64,000 nt of DNA from Moniliophthora roreri (GCA_001466705.2 LATX02000007.1:1-64000), one strand, 5' to 3'; numbered from the stretch's first letter, positions 31,883 through 44,577 are shown. Numbers and translations are program-made. Notes: generated by a model not told the origin, from the letters alone.

Positions 31883-34758
31883 ACATACATGAGGATAGTA
31901 GTATATAATAAGTAGTTAGCACCATTATGTACTCCAGTCTTGAGCTGGTTTATTCCTGACCAGTGATTGATTCATTCTTGTCTTTACCTTTGTCTGAGTT
32001 GAGAGAGCATTAGCCAGGTAGAACTGGTTGGTTGCTAACAAAAGCTCAAGACTTCTCTTATCCTCTCTCTTGCTTTCTCTCTCCATCCAAAACACATTCC
32101 ATCATCACCAAACCTATTTCAAACCTATTATCCACCTCTCTTGCATTTTCTTTTATAGCATCACCTGAATGTTTCACATTCTTGTATCCTTTCCTTGACA
32201 AATGTATCCCACTGGGTAGATTACGAATGTCTTCACTACCCCACTCTATCATTCCCTCTTGTGTTTTTGTTACTATAGATCTGAGAAGCAATCCCGTTGG
32301 TCAGTAATGGTCCAAATGTTGATGTGCCTAATTTTGGCCTAGACATGGAATTGTGTACTTTTCATGTCAAATACTAGAAAAAGAGCCCAGAGTACATGTG
32401 ACATCCACATGACTTGATAACTTGAGAGCTCTAATACAGTGTCTAAAGCTTTAAGTGCCAAGTCTAATAAGTCTAATAATTGACACTGTAACACAATTTA
32501 GATGAGGTTAGTAGACTATACTAGCCCTCTACATTACAGTGAAGCATCACTGTGAGGATCCTTGGTCAATAAAAATGGGCCAGAAACCACTAATTCTGAA
32601 TACAAAGGAATAAATATCAGCGGGATCCACAGTCTAAGTGCACTAGATTGTTTGCTTTGCAATTACATTGCATAATAATGTGTCAAGAGATTTGTCATTT
32701 CATTATTACTATCAAAACTAGTACACAGTTGGAACTTGTTCCTATGCAGAGCTTTGGAGACACGCCCAGGTGGATATAGTGACTTACAAGGTGGTATGTG
32801 GGACAGGAGGAGATTGAATATGATGGATGTCTAGACCATGATGTCCACCAATCCAATGGTAGAAAGCAGCTATGCAGAAGTAAACCAGCGGAACAGGAAA
32901 TGTTCCCATATATAAAGCTGGTCCAGAACCAGTGGCTATGCAGAAGGATTGTTTGACCCAGCAATGCTCTGCACAGGGTCCAAAATTAATAAACCAACTG
33001 TTTGGTCACTAAATATACCCAACATAGCTAATTGCTACATGGAATTGGACTTTTATGCACAAATATGTACAATTTATACCCTGAACTAGATCACACTTGT
33101 TTATCTTTTATTTTGTTATTTCCAATTATCATTCTGTATATAAAGAGCTGTACTTGTAGATGCAGGCTCAAGCACCAACTGGTACTTGCATGTTATAGCC
33201 CCACACAGCGTCAATTTAGACCTCCATGCAGCTTTCATAGACCAAGTCTATGCACTTGCCAGTCTGTTGCTTCTAGTAGAGCCAAGATTCATATATATAT
33301 CTTGCCTCACTGTATACATTACATACATGAGGATAGTAGTATATAATAAGTAGTTAGCACCATTATGTACTCCAGTCTTGAGCTGGTTTATTCCTGACCA
33401 GTGATTGATTCATTCTTGTCTTTACCTTTGTCTGAGTTGAGAGAGCATTAGCCAGGTAGAACTGGTTGGTTGCTAACAAAAGCTCAAGACTTCTCTTATC
33501 CTCTCTCTTGCTTTCTCTCTCCATCCAAAACACATTCCATCATCACCAAACCTATTTCAAACCTATTATCCACCTCTCTTGCATTTTCTTTTATAGCATC
33601 ACCTGAATGTTTCACATTCTTGTATCCTTTCCTTGACAAATGTATCCCACTGGGTAGATTACGAATGTCTTCACTACCCCACTCTATCATTCCCTCTTGT
33701 GTTTTTGTTACTATAGATCTGAGAAGCAATCCCGTTGGTCAGTAATGGTCCAAATGTTGATGTGCCTAATTTTGGCCTAGACATGGAATTGTGTACTTTT
33801 CATGTCAAATACTAGAAAAAGAGCCCAGAGTACATGTGACATCCACATGACTTGATAACTTGAGAGCTCTAATACAGTGTCTAAAGCTTTAAGTGCCAAG
33901 TCTAATAAGTCTAATAATTGACACTGTAACACAATTTAGATGAGGTTAGTAGACTATACTAGCCCTCTACATTACAGTGAAGCATCACTGTGAGGATCCT
34001 TGGTCAATAAAAATGGGCCAGAAACCACTAATTCTGAATACAAAGGAATAAATATCAGCGGGATCCACAGTCTAAGTGCACTAGATTGTTTGCTTTGCAA
34101 TTACATTGCATAATAATGTGTCAAGAGATTTGTCATTTCATTATTACTATCAAAACTAGTACACAGTTGGAACTTGTTCCTATGCAGAGCTTTGGAGACA
34201 CGCCCAGGTGGATATAGTGACTTACAAGGTGGTATGTGGGACAGGAGGAGATTGAATATGATGGATGTCTAGACCATGATGTCCACCAATCCAATGGTAG
34301 AAAGCAGCTATGCAGAAGTAAACCAGCGGAACAGGAAATGTTCCCATATATAAAGCTGGTCCAGAACCAGTGGCTATGCAGAAGGATTGTTTGACCCAGC
34401 AATGCTCTGCACAGGGTCCAAAATTAATAAACCAACTGTTTGGTCACTAAATATACCCAACATAGCTAATTGCTACATGGAATTGGACTTTTATGCACAA
34501 ATATGTACAATTTATACCCTGAACTAGATCACACTTGTTTATCTTTTATTTTGTTATTTCCAATTATCATTCTGTATATAAAGAGCTGTACTTGTAGATG
34601 CAGGCTCAAGCACCAACTGGTACTTGCATGTTATAGCCCCACACAGCGTCAATTTAGACCTCCATGCAGCTTTCATAGACCAAGTCTATGCACTTGCCAG
34701 TCTGTTGCTTCTAGTAGAGCCAAGATTCATATATATATCTTGCCTCACTGTATACATT
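31883..34758. repeat. Tandem duplication, two units of 1438 bp
   Basis: 31883-33320 and 33321-34758 appear identical, starting ACATACATGAGGATAG and ending CTGTATACATT. The unit has only short frames (for example 32032-32307 plus and 32058-32291 minus) that match no known family. Identity means a recent event or an assembly duplicate. Confidence 0.9.
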
Positions 34759-36470
34759 CATTTATAACCAATACCTTGTGACTCTTGAGTGCAATACTTA
34801 AGCTGTCCTAACTAGAGTCTTTAGACTCTACACTCTTATACCAACTTAAGCTGGTCACTTGAAACTCAAAGGGTTCTGTCCCCTTTTCACTCCAAATTGC
34901 ACTTGAGATAGACTCAGTCTCCTTGTAGACTTATACAGTGCTTTATCACTCTTAGAAGCCTCTATTGTGGTTGTTGGTGTGTGTGTGTGTATGTGTGTGG
35001 GTTTAGTAACAGCACTTAGTTGCAGGAGCCTGTTTTTAGAGTGCATTTTTGAGTGAAGATAGCATGTAGCAGTTTTTCAGAGCTGATAGAGTAACTACCT
35101 CTTCAACATGTCAGCTAGTTGTGATCTAAACATTTGAAGAAGGCACCAGTTCTCTGAATGAACTTTTGGTTATTCCACTTTATTGTGGGTGATTTAGAGG
35201 TTGACTCTTCTTCACAGGAAGACTTTGGCTATCTGGAATTCTATTGAATACCAGAGATGTTGGCTGCACAATTGTGAACAGTACTGGTTTCTTGGCCTCC
35301 ATTAATTTGTCTAAGATAAGACTAGTGGAAAACTACCCAAAAAGATAACCTCCAAAAGTCTAACTCAGTTTGTTGTGCAAGTGTGGATCGATGTGATCAG
35401 AGTTACCGCACTTAGAATGCCAATAAAACTCTTAGCTAGGTTGATTCTCTCTTATTGAAGTGTTCTACTTCAAAGTGTTCACCTCCAGAGGAGTATATAT
35501 GGTTTTAAAATGTTTTATATCACAAACACACACACAAAACACAAAGAACATAGTGCACAAAGCACAAACACAAGAGCTACAGTCCCATACAAAGACTCAA
35601 TAGCCAATATAGTCTGACCCTATGGAGTTCAAGACTTCTTCAAGATAACTACAGCACACAGTGTACTGGAAAAGGTCCTAGACCAATTTCTACAAAGAGT
35701 TCAGCACAGGCACACCCCTTGCTAAGACTCTAAGTGTGTCACAACCTGCTACACACACAGGCCACACTCCAAGTGCCCAAGGCTCCTTCTTGGTGTAAAG
35801 TTTCTCTTAGAAAAGTGCTATAATGCACTCAAGATGTTACTCTTATCTCTTACGACGCAAGTTCATTATCAGATTTCTATCTCTCTGGAGTCACTCAGGA
35901 CCAATCTCCAGGGCCTGTAGTGAGGAAGCAAAACTGGAATGGCACACAAATTTATACACCAAACAAACTCGTCATGTATTCACAATCAGAGGGGGCAGAG
36001 TTACTTGAGTATGTACAAATATCTAGCTGTCCTTATATACAGTCCAAGGAATATATCTACAGAAAATTATAAATAATGTCCGATAATTCAGGAAATGACA
36101 AATGAGTGACNGATCGTTCTATGATTGTTCCTGTTCTAAGCTGTCTTTCTGTTTTGATGTCTCCTCTAAGTACCTCTGTACTGTTTGACTGCAGCTTGCA
36201 CTTTGCAGATGTCATAGAAAAGTAAAGTAGAAGTTAAAATCCCATTGATAGCACTTTTGAGAGCTTGGTTAACTAGCCAATGCATTCATTGGGCCATAGT
36301 TAGATTCCCTACAGGTTTCGGGAGTGATCTGCTTTGGATCTGATACATAGATAGGTCAGAAAGTACAGCTTAGACACCTCTGTATAGCATATCATATAGC
36401 TCTTTGTACTTTCCCAGGTACCACAGCTTCTCTAAGGCAATGACTAGCAGACTGGGCTCACTCTAGTCCT
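34759..36470. other. Gene-free stretch with GT and CA microsatellites
   Basis: GT-rich run near 34974-35001 and CA-rich run near 35523-35575. N at 36111. No convincing frame, intron pattern or RNA gene found. Confidence 0.6.
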
Positions 36471-36645
36471 TATTACCTGTTATCTTGTGTCATATTAAAG
36501 TGTTCCAATTCAGAAATAGTGTAAAATGAATAAAAGTGGGTCTTTTCTAGGTTCGACATATTACCGTCATCTCGTGTCCTATTAAAGTGTTCCAGTTCAG
36601 AAATAGTGTAAAATGAAGAAAAGTGGGTCTTTTCTAGGTTCGACA
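36471..36645. repeat. 88-bp tandem repeat, two units
   Basis: 36471-36558 and 36559-36645 share GTGTCxTATTAAAGTGTTCC, AGAAATAGTGTAAAATGA and GTGGGTCTTTTCTAGGTTCG with a few substitutions; a third unit begins and fades. Confidence 0.85.
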
Positions 36646-36984
36646 TATTACTGTAATTATGTACATACCCTTATGATACAACCCATGGTGTATGCCTACA
36701 GCAATCACTAGTAAAGAACTATGCTAGAATAGGTGGTTGTAGATACAAATAGATAAAATTGTAAAACCTGATCAGTAAGGTCCTTATAATCTTGCTGAGT
36801 TCAAAGAAGTAGTAGTAGATAAAAACTTAAGGTGCAAAGCTTTGGTCATGTGCCAGCTCCAAGGTACTAAAAGTAACATCCTTTGATGATCAAATATTGT
36901 TGAGAGTACTCCTACTCTGAACCCCAATTGTATCACTTCCTTTCCTTCCCTTTCAATTAAGTTTGATAGAATCACACTCCCAAT

Positions 36985-37194
36985 ATGGATAACCAAGCTC
37001 CACAAGATTCAATCACTCTCAATCTCCCTGAAGGATATGAAACCCTCCCAGCACCAAGCCATGAGGATAGGGGATTCTTCAGACTTGTCTGGGCATGTCT
37101 GAGAACAATTTTAGAATGGTTCTCAATCATTGCTGGAAACACAGGGAGAACCATGACAGCAACAGAACAAATTGCTCTAGCTGCCACCTATTAA
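36985..37194 (+). pseudogene. gag: 5' part of an older gag gene, interrupted by element B
   Basis: MDNQAPQDSITLNLPEGYET opens a frame ending in TAA just before the target site of element B. Removing B (37200-44572 plus one TSD) joins it, in another frame, to KEPKVDVEAPEKYHGEPEKA at 44578, which looks like the start of a Ty3-type Gag core. The remnant was thus already damaged, or is spliced, before B landed. Assignment of the first 70 residues to gag rests only on this adjacency. Confidence 0.5.
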
Positions 37195-37199
37195 CAAAG

Positions 37200-37694
37200 T
37201 GTTACACTTTTTCTTACCCCATTACTATGCTTCCCCTTTTGATCGGACAAGTACACCTTCCTAGTCCCCTTTTTCTTATTACGTCTATGCTTCTCACTCC
37301 ATTGGACTCATTACACTTTCCTAGTCCCCTTTTTCTTATTATGTCTATGCTTCTCACTCCATTGGACTCATTACACTTCTCTAGCCCCCTTTTTCTTATT
37401 GAAGCATGTACTATATCCCGACTTCATCGGTATTTATTACCATATCATCATAGTTATCGGACATTGTATCACGTAGACTACATGACATGACTGTACGTAT
37501 TTAAGCACTCAAGCTAGGACACTAAGTCCTCAGCTTGACCTAGTTAATCCATACTTGTGTCAACGCCTTAACCGAAGGAACTCTGAACTTTAGCATCTGC
37601 TAAACACACTCAAACTTGAACTTGTGAACTATTAACAGAGGGTCTTACCTTTCCGAAGTAGTTGGGTTAGCGTTGCTGCACAAGTAATGTAACA
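37200..37694 (+). repeat. 5' LTR of element B (495 bp)
   Basis: TGTTACACTTTTTC ... AGTAATGTAACA. Contains short internal repeats of CCCCTTTTTCTTATT with CACTCCATTGGACTCATTAC, repeated about every 60 bases (37260-37400), in the presumed U3. Confidence 0.92.
37498..37541 (+). promoter_or_regulatory. Predicted promoter and RNA start of element B
   Basis: TATTTAA at 37498 and, 33 bases on, CAGCTTGACCT (37531-37541), the complement of the PBS. The start is inferred from the 11-base complementarity and the TATA distance, which equals that in A-right. Confidence 0.6.
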
Positions 37695-37696
37695 CA

Positions 37697-37707
37697 AGGT
37701 CAAGCTG
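37697..37707 (+). promoter_or_regulatory. Self-priming primer-binding site of element B
   Basis: AGGTCAAGCTG lies two bases after the 5' LTR and is exactly complementary to CAGCTTGACCT at 37531-37541. No tRNA match. Confidence 0.75.
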
Positions 37708-37805
37708 ATCGATTGCTGACCTATCAAGGTTTAGGCATTCACTAGGAGAACAAGACACCACCACGGACGGAATCCCAACTCGAGAAGGACATCGAGGAAG
37801 CAGAG

Positions 37806-39137
37806 GTGCACCAGCGTGGGTTACTAACCCAATCCATATCGAATCCAGGTGGACGAGTGATCCCGCCGTTAACCCAGGCATCCCGCAGGGAGTTGCTGAC
37901 CCCCTCGCCATCGCTATTGCCAATGAATCTGCCTCTAGCAGAGACACCAGAAGAGCGCCCCAAAACAAAGAAAACCTTGACCCCATTATCCATTTCAACT
38001 GGATCAGAAGAGATCAGATCCGGAGAAGGAATGCCTCCTTCTACATTGAAGAAGCTTGAACTCAATACATTGAATACCTCTTTGACCTCAGCAGAGGAAT
38101 CGGACCCCTTTCAATGTCTCCTACAAGTGTTAAAGAAAAGCCCCAGATTGACCAAACAACCTCAGATTGAAGAGATGTCAGAAGACAAGAAGCCTTCGGG
38201 AAGCAAACCCAAAGTCGAACCCCCAGCAGAAGAAGCAGTAATCAGTGCCACTGTACCAGTACAGATGGTGACAGCTGAAAAGGAGATTAAAGCCGCATTG
38301 CCGAGAGCTTTTGAAGGATACCAGAAAGATGTGAAGAAGTTTCTTAGGGAAGTCCTGCTGTATATCACTCTCAATCCAAAGGCATTCACTACGGATTGAT
38401 CGAAGAAACTCTTTCTCCTCTCCTATATGACAGATGGTCCAGGAGAGTTCTGGAAAAACGACAAGACAGATCTCTTACTCGCGTTCGATCCAGAAGCAGA
38501 GAAGGTTTCATGAATAGATTTTATAGAAGATTTCAAAACTTCCTTTGAACCTCTCGACACGGCTCTAGAAGCTCAGCTGAAGCTTCAAGATCTCAAGATG
38601 AAGGAGAGAGCTGACGAATATATGTACCAATTTTCCTATCTAGCCAAACAGACTGGGTACAACGATGCTGCACAGATTGTAGCATTCAAACAGGGACTGC
38701 TGAAGAGTCTCGCCTTGAAAATCATGACTCGGCCTGAAGGGGCTCCAACCAACATTAAGGATTGGATGAACGTGGCAATTCTCTTTGATGAGAGCTACAA
38801 ACAAGCCATAGAGTATGGAAAAACATGGGACGATGACAACAGAAGAAAGCTGAAGCGAAGTTTCTGTAAGAAGGAAGAAGTAGCCATCAAACAACAACAG
38901 ATTTTGGAAGTAGATCGAAAGGAATATATGGCAAAGGGCTTATGTTTCCAGTGTGGCCGAGGTGGCCATCGGATCAGAGATTGCCTGGATAACCCAAAGA
39001 GAGATGAGAAGAAGAAGGAAGAGCTGAAGAAGTTGACTAGGGAAGAACGATACGTGAAGATCAAAGCCCTGGTGAATGATCAGCCAGAAGAAGAAAAGAA
39101 CTTCTTGATCGACCTGATGGAATTGGAGGGTTTTTAA
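37806..39137 (+). pseudogene. gag: Gag of element B
   Basis: N-terminal disordered, Pro/Ser-rich part, then a core with GYQKDVKKFLREVLLYITLN, MTDGPGEFWKNDK and LKMKERADEYMYQFSYLAKQ, CCHC knuckle CFQCGRGGHRIRDC, and terminal DLMELEGF ending in the GGGTTTT slip site. In-frame TGA at 38398 and another near 38511 break it. It aligns with the gag of C. Confidence 0.85.
39128..39134 (+). promoter_or_regulatory. -1 frameshift slippery heptamer of element B
   Basis: GAG GGT TTT TAA: heptamer G_GGT_TTT directly before the gag stop. In the -1 frame translation goes on LKRWKRTMSPPPV into protease. Confidence 0.7.
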
Positions 39138-39154
39138 AGCGGTGGAAGAGGACG

Positions 39155-42100
39155 ATGTCTCCACCACCTGTAACAATTTCACACTTTGCACTAGCTAAGA
39201 TGGATCGAAATTCTATGCATATTCCTCTTCAGTACAAAGCAGGAACCAAAATCATTGAAACACAAGCCTTACTAGACTTGGGAGCCAGAGGAAGATTCAT
39301 TAGTATGGCTCTAGCAAAGGAGTTAGAAAAGAAATGGATTCAACTCCCCGAGAAAATCAAAGTATTCAATGTTGACGGAACACCAAATAAAACTGCTTGG
39401 ATATCTCATGTGGTGGAGCTTGAGTTTAAGATAGCAGAGAAGGAATTCAGGGAAAACTTCATGATCTCGGGAATTGGAGACGAAAACGTAATTTTGGGAC
39501 TCCCCTGGCTTCGGTATCACAACCCCCAGATCAATTGGGAGATGGGAGAAGTGAAATTCATACCGAGGAGAAGGATACAGATCAGAAGGTTCAAAGGTGT
39601 TCTTGATAACAATCCTGTGGAGGTGCTGATTGGAGCAAAAATCACCGCCTCGCAGGAGTTGGCCCATCAGCAACAAGAAGTCAAGAAGGAGATAGATGAA
39701 CTGATTCCCCCTTATCTCCAAGGGTACAGGGATTGCTTCAAAAAGAAGAAGGCAGAGCGATTCCCACCCTCTTGATCCTATGATCACGCCATCGAATTAA
39801 AACCAGACTCCATACCCCGAAACTGCAAGCTCTACCCTTTAAGTCTGAACAAACAAAAGGAACAAGACAAATTCCTGGAAGAAAATCTGTGAAAGGGGTA
39901 CATTCGAAAGTCTAAATCTCCAATGGCTTCTCTGTTCTTCTTTGTAGCAAAGAAGGAGAAAGGCGCACTACGACCCACTCAAGATTACAGAGAACTGAAC
40001 AAAGGGACCATAAAGAACGCCTACCCTCTTCCGCTAGTATCAGAGCTTCTTGACAAACTGAAAGGAGCGAAAGTTTTCACGAAATTGGACCTCAGGAATG
40101 GCTATAACAATGTGCAGATCAAGGATGGAGATCAGTGGAAAGCAGCCTTCAAAACGAATCGGGGACTATTCAAACCGACGGTTATGTTCTTCGGGCTCAG
40201 TAACTCACCTGCAACATTCCAGGCCTTCATGAATGACATTCTCTCCAATTTCATTGATGAGGGATGGTGTGTTGTCTACATGGATGATATTCTCCTATTC
40301 TCGAAAGACCAGGGAGAACATCAAGAAAGGACCGAATGATTAATGCGACACATTAGGAAACATGATCTTTACTTCAAACCGGAAAAATGTGAATTTGATG
40401 TACGATAGGTCATATTCCTTGGAATGGTGATTCAGCCGAACTATGTCACCATGGACCCGGTAAAGTTAGCGGGAATAGCGGAATGGGAACCACCAAAGAC
40501 AGTCAAAGGAGTATGAGCTTTCTTAGAGTTCGGAAACTTTTATCAAAAATTTATCGGGAAATACGTGCAACTGGCATGACCACTCCACAATCTCACATGA
40601 AAATCACAGAAATTTGAATGGACCCCCACGTGTCAGATCGCATTTGACCTCCTCAAGAGGAAATTCCTTTCGGAACCTGTCCTTCTGATGCCAGACTCGG
40701 ACAAACCTTTTGTGATAGAAGCAGATGCCTCCAAATGGGCAACGGGAGCAGTACTCCGACAACAAGGACCAGATGGGGAATGGCACCCCTGTGGATATCT
40801 GTCGAAGTCCTTTTCACCAACGGAATGGAATTACGAGATTTATGATCGCAAGCTGCTGGCCATAACGAGAGCTCTGACAGAATGGCACCATTATCTGATG
40901 GGGGGGAAATACAAAGTAGTAGTTCTATCTGATCATAAGAACCTTACATATTTCTGTGTTGCTCAGAAACTCAACTGAAGACAAGCACACTGGAGTCTTC
41001 TGTTATCAGAATTCGACCTCAGTCTCGTTCACATGCCCGGAACATCGATGACACAAGCTGATGCACTCTCACGACGGAATCACAAAGGACGTGAAGAGGA
41101 CAATGATAATGATGACATCATACTCTTGCCTGAGCGACTTTTCGTCAAGGGAATAAATTTGGATTTAGGAGCAGAAATTGCAGACCGATTGGGCCTGGAT
41201 GACTTCTATAAGTCGGCCTTGGAACAGCTATTGCAACAAGGCATGCCGCCAATAAAGTCTGCACTTTCAGATTGGGAAATTTGCGATGGGTTATTACTTT
41301 TCAAAGACCGGATCTACATACTGAATGATCTGGACCTTCAGCAAAGGGTCGTTCAATCGATACATGAAACACTGGGAGTAGGACACCCAGGCCAATGGAA
41401 TACCCTGGAACAGGTCCAGAGAGACTTCTGGTGGCTAGGAATGGCAAAATTTGTCAAGAGCTTTGTGGATGGCTGCGTACCATGTCAGCAGTCCAAGGTC
41501 AACATGCATCCAACAAAAACACCGATTCAACCCTTGCAACACACCCTGAACTCTCTCTCTTTTCAGACATGCACAATGGATTTGATCACGGATCTCCCCG
41601 AATGTGACGGGATGGATTCTATTTTAGTCGTGGTGGACCACTCCTCTACGAAGGGGGTAATTTTTACACCATGCACAAAGAAGTCAGACGCCATGGAGAT
41701 AGCAGACCTGCTGATTCAACATGTGTACAAAAGGTTCGGGCTTCCTGATTGCATCATATCAGATCGAGACCCCAGATTCATGGTGGAAGTCTTCCAGGAA
41801 ATGGGAAAACAATTGTCAATCAAACACTCGATGAGCATGGCGTTTCACCTGCAGACTGATGGAGAAACTGAATGGGTTAATCAAGAAATTGAAGTCTACC
41901 TTTGCATTTTCTGCGCCAAAGAGCAGACGAAATGGAAGGAATATCTTCCTCTGGCGGAATTTGCACACAATAATCAAACACACTCGGTACTCAAGAATTC
42001 CCCTTTCTTTATGATGATGGGTTACCATCCAAGAGCAATTCCCACAGTGTTCGAATGAACCAACATTCCATCAGTCGAAGAACGACTCCAAGAATTGAAG

Positions 42101-42637
42101 AGAATCAGAGAAGAAACCACAGGATTACTAGAACTGGCACAACAAAAGATGTTATGAAGGGAAAAGAAAGATCTGGAAACGTATAACATCGGTCAGAAGG
42201 TGTGGTTGGAAGGAAAAAACTTAACCATAGGGTATCCCTCAAAGAAATTGGTGCCGAAATGAGAAGGACCCTTTGAGATTCTCAAAGTTCTAGGACCCGT
42301 CACTTATCGGCTGAAATTGCCACACCAATGGAAGATTCACCCCGTTTTCCACGCTGCCCTTCTTACACCGTTCAAGGAAACCGAAGCTCACAGACCTAGC
42401 TTTATAGAACCACCCCCTGATCTGATAGAAGGGTTCGAAGAATATGAGGTGGAAGCGATTGTGGGACACCGACCCAAGAAACGACCCTGAGAATTCCTTG
42501 TGTCATACACAGAGTACGACTCATCACATAACCAGTGGATTAAGACCGAGGGGATGGCCAATTGCCTAGACGTCTATAAAGAATATATAAAGAAGCATAA
42601 GTTGAAGCCAAGAGACCCCATTCCCCTCGAAACCTGA
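39155..42637 (+). pseudogene. pol: Pol of element B with chromodomain, many stops
   Basis: Protease motif altered to D-L-G (LLDLGARGRFIS). RT has an intact YMDD (40277-40288). RNase H ([10 protein letters not shown]), integrase zinc domain (HPGQWNTLEQ ... CVPCQQ), core (MDLITDL, ISDRDPRF, TDGETEW) and chromodomain (YEVEAIVGHR ... SSHNQWIK) follow. At least ten TGA/TAG interruptions; several sit where A has Arg (ENL*KG, GV*AFL, KLN*RQ, PK*EGP). Not functional. Confidence 0.9.
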
Positions 42638-42642
42638 ACACC

Positions 42643-43757
42643 ATGTCCAATGCAACTGCCTCCTCCTCTTCCTCTTCTACTTCTAGCGGCCAGCCATCCG
42701 GAGGACTGAGCCCAGTTCCTACTGTGCCAGGAGAAGGTTGATATGGAGAAAACATCACCTATCAACATGGACTCCACCTGAACCCCTACCAACTCCTTCA
42801 CATCTTTAATTCCAGACAGTACGATGACCAGCTGCGAGCAGCTGGTGATCAGCACAACTGACTGGAACCCCTCGTCAAAAGCCTCTTTTTCTTATGGTCC
42901 CAATGCCATTTATTCAAAAAAATCATTGACAGCTGCAATCTCAAGATTGCCAACCAAGTGATGTATGCTTGCAACTATCACATTGGGTTGGAGGGACCCA
43001 TCATGATCCCTGAGCACTGTCAGAGTACCCTGATCCCCTCTCCTTCAGTGTCGTCAACCAGCTTGGACGACGAACTGACGGTAACGGATACCCTCACCCC
43101 GACATCAACGACACTAGAAGCCTCCTCGCTAGACTCACCTCTAAACCCCAAGCTCTCGCAGACCAACTCTCACCCAGAGTTGCCGCTGCTCCCTGTCCGA
43201 CCACTGAACCTCCCGCTAGCAACACCCTCATTTATCCTGACCCCACTCCTGATCCCGATGTCAAACCTAAGATTGAGCCAACTGATCACTCCCCCGCCCG
43301 AGACCTCAAACCTCTGACCACCGCTGACCCCAGAAGTCTTCAGACACCTGAAGCATCGGTTCCACCATGAGGTTGACGTAATCCCCGCAGTTGGCAGGGC
43401 AGACCCATTTGAGGGAGATGAGGACGAGGACAGGGAAAATTGAACCCCCTCAAATGATGAAGACCTACCAACGCTGAACTTGAGGTCTCTGACTCTGCTC
43501 CCAACCCCAATGACTCAGCTCATCGACCGCGTCTCTGCCCTGTGTGCAGACTGGAACGCCATATCACCTGAAATTGCCCACAGTACATGTGTCGCAGATG
43601 CTTCACAACTCAGCCTGGGCATACATCTTCACACTGCCCTAACCAATGAAGGTCTCACTGAATTGCGCATCGAGGGTCTGGTTCGAGTCCAGACTCTTTG
43701 CCGGATGATCGCAGTTATGATGATGAACCTTATGAGAATCTCGGAGGGGAATGCTGA
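42643..43757 (+). pseudogene. ORF3 of element B (double zinc knuckle), decayed
   Basis: ATG five bases after the pol stop; Ser-rich start, then YQLLHIFNSRQYDDQL matching A and D. The knuckle part is CPVCRLERHIT*NC (43536-43577) and CRRCFTTQPGHTSSHC (43590-43637) with the same X2/X4/X4 and X2/X6/X4 spacing, and the tail ends YDDEPYENLGGEC. Stops and one net frameshift break it. Confidence 0.65.
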
Positions 43758-44040
43758 GAAGTCCATCCATGACAGCGGAGGCAATGCAGATTTTCTGTTC
43801 ATCGGAACAGATCCAAAGAAGGTACAGAGGTTCGATGTCGGATCTTCGGTGTATGGACGGATGGCTACAGGTTGGCAGCCGGTGGGAGGAGGGTTGAATG
43901 TTCCAACGTTTCAAAACATCGATGAAATGCAGGATACGACAGGAGAGGTGCCAAATACTCCAATGCTTCGGAGCATCAATGAAATGCCAGACACATCGTA
44001 TGATTACAATATGGAACTTTATGGAGATGGAGAGTCATGA
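43480..44040 (+). CDS. ORF4 of element B (186 codons, +1 frame over ORF3)
   Basis: Open frame with LIDRVSALCADWNAISPE, TNEGLTELRIEGLVRVQTLC and, past the ORF3 stop, FLFIGTDPKKVQRF, then an acidic repeat-like tail (TFQNIDEM, MLRSINEM). Aligns with C over its helical part and FLF.G.DP block. Upstream in the same frame, PSFILTPLLIPMSNLR (before 43317) also matches C, so the intact ORF was longer. Function unknown. Confidence 0.55.
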   Translation: MRSLTLLPTPMTQLIDRVSALCADWNAISPEIAHSTCVADASQLSLGIHLHTALTNEGLTELRIEGLVRVQTLCRMIAVMMMNLMRISEGNAEKSIHDSGGNADFLFIGTDPKKVQRFDVGSSVYGRMATGWQPVGGGLNVPTFQNIDEMQDTTGEVPNTPMLRSINEMPDTSYDYNMELYGDGES

Positions 44041-44077
44041 TGTGGCAATACGGAGTTTTGCCTTGAACAGGGGGTAA

Positions 44078-44572
44078 TGTTATGCTTTTTCTTACCCCAT
44101 TACTATGCTTCCCCTTTTGATCGGACAAGTACACCTTCCTAGTCCCCTTTTTCTTATTACGTCTATGCTTCTCACTCCATTGGACTCATTACACTTTCCT
44201 AGTCCCCTTTTTCTTATTACGTCTATGCTTCTCACTCCATCGGACTCATTACACTTCTCTAGCCCTCTTTTTCTTATTAAAGCATGTACTATATCCCGAC
44301 TTCATCAGTATTTATTACCATATCATCATAGTTATTGGACGTTGTATCACGTAGACTACATGACATGACTGTACATATTTAAGCGCTCAAGCTAGGACAC
44401 TAAGTCCTCAGCTTGACCTAGTTAATCCATACTTGTGTCAATGCCTTAACTGAAGGAACTCTGAACTTTAGCATCTGCTAAACGCACTCAAACTTGAACT
44501 TGTGAACTATTAACAGAGGGTCTTACCTTTCCAAAGTAGTTGGGTTAGCATTGCTGCACAAGTAACATAACA
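44078..44572 (+). repeat. 3' LTR of element B (495 bp)
   Basis: TGTTATGCTTTTTC ... AGTAACATAACA, same length as the 5' LTR with scattered, mostly transition differences. Confidence 0.92.
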
Positions 44573-44577
44573 CAAAG

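Larger units (their letters stand above)
37200..44572 (+). mobile_element. Ty3/gypsy chromovirus B, complete (7373 bp), TSD CAAAG
   Basis: Two 495-bp LTRs, self-priming PBS, gag, pol with chromodomain, ORF3 and ORF4, purine tract ACAGGGGGTAA. Target duplication CAAAG at 37195-37199 and 44573-44577. All genes carry stops, many being Arg codons turned to TGA. Same family as C, diverged from A and D. Confidence 0.93.

Noticed and set aside
32032..32307. Frames in the 1438-bp duplicated unit as duplicated genes
   Set aside because: The frames overlap on both strands, have no known motifs, and identity between units is simply due to the duplication.
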